Below, in pieces: positions 5,268 through 5,471 of a DNA stretch of 5,471 bases (positions are counted from its first letter, which is position 1; each line of letters starts with the position of its first letter). This stretch comes from an uncultured Collinsella sp. (GTDB lineage Bacteria; Actinomycetota; Coriobacteriia; Coriobacteriales; Coriobacteriaceae). The notes under the pieces are model-generated. The model was not told the DNA's origin. It saw nothing but the letters and a program-made list of their open reading frames with translations, and searched no databases. The position numbers were made by a program, and so were the translations under genes. The stretch is taken from contig CATZEP010000101.1 in assembly GCA_958418185.1 (NCBI GenBank), forward strand, positions 1 to 5,471, in the 5' to 3' direction.

Positions 5268-5471
5268 CTAGCTATTAAACCCGTTGAACTTTAGGTAGCT
5301 CATTAGATACGCCTTCGATACAAAAGACGATACCGCGCTGCGTACGAGCAGCGACTCGCGTGTGACCTGATGAGCCGTATCGGGTACAGGAACCTGCTCA
5401 ATGGAAAAAGCCGCACGAATCGATGCCTCGAGCTGATCAATCAAATAATCAAAGGCGGTCGGTGCATCGTA
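5268..5471 (-). CDS. Hypothetical protein (C-terminal fragment)
   Basis: On the minus strand an open frame enters from the right edge and runs 67 codons to a TAG at 5268-5270. The fragment reads YDAPTAFDYLIDQLEASIRA near the edge and ends SYLKFNGFNS. Its codon use resembles the neighbouring genes, and it stops 13 nt before the terminator stem, which supports a real gene. The composition suggests amphipathic helices (FDYLIDQLEASIRAAF and RSAVSSFVSKAYLMSYL). There is no transmembrane segment, metal-binding motif or recognisable catalytic signature. I do not recognise the family. The start and most of the protein lie outside the window. Confidence 0.75.
   Translation of the reverse strand, partial: YDAPTAFDYLIDQLEASIRAAFSIEQVPVPDTAHQVTRESLLVRSAVSSFVSKAYLMSYLKFNGFNS

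Overview
The window looks like chromosomal DNA of a moderately high-GC actinobacterium. My best guess is a gut Coriobacteriia such as Collinsella. That rests on codon usage, strong AAGG-type ribosome binding sites, a FHA-MerR gene pair typical of Actinobacteria, and the style of the secreted NlpC/P60 protein. No rRNA or other taxonomic marker is present, so the genus is an inference.

Layout. The left edge (1-136, minus strand) holds the first 45 codons of an ABC transporter ATPase, cut inside its Walker A motif. A 217-bp divergent intergenic region follows (137-353). It carries a promoter for the rightward genes and two small palindromes. Five plus-strand genes are then packed together: a CDP-alcohol phosphatidyltransferase (354-1058, PgsA type), a small FHA protein resembling mycobacterial GarA and corynebacterial OdhI (1125-1559), a MerR-type regulator (1563-2447), adenine phosphoribosyltransferase apt (2486-3016) and a secreted NlpC/P60 hydrolase with an N-terminal coiled coil (3049-4152). 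A terminator hairpin (4177-4216) closes this run. A DegV-family lipid-binding protein (4328-5194) has its own promoter. It ends at a strong hairpin (5214-5255) that also serves a convergent minus-strand gene, of which only the last 67 codons are visible (5268-5471).

Functionally the cluster combines phospholipid synthesis, a phosphothreonine-reading switch protein with a coupled regulator, purine salvage and cell-wall remodelling, followed by a fatty-acid-binding family. The FHA protein keeps the N-terminal Thr-x-Val-Phe-Arg peptide that Ser/Thr kinases phosphorylate in GarA and OdhI. From memory, the pgsA / garA / MerR grouping is also found in Mycobacterium (Rv1822, Rv1827, Rv1828). That makes this segment a recognisable but diverged version of an old actinobacterial signalling neighbourhood. 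I see no mobile elements, CRISPR arrays, tRNAs or rRNAs. Most of the window is ordinary chromosomal core.
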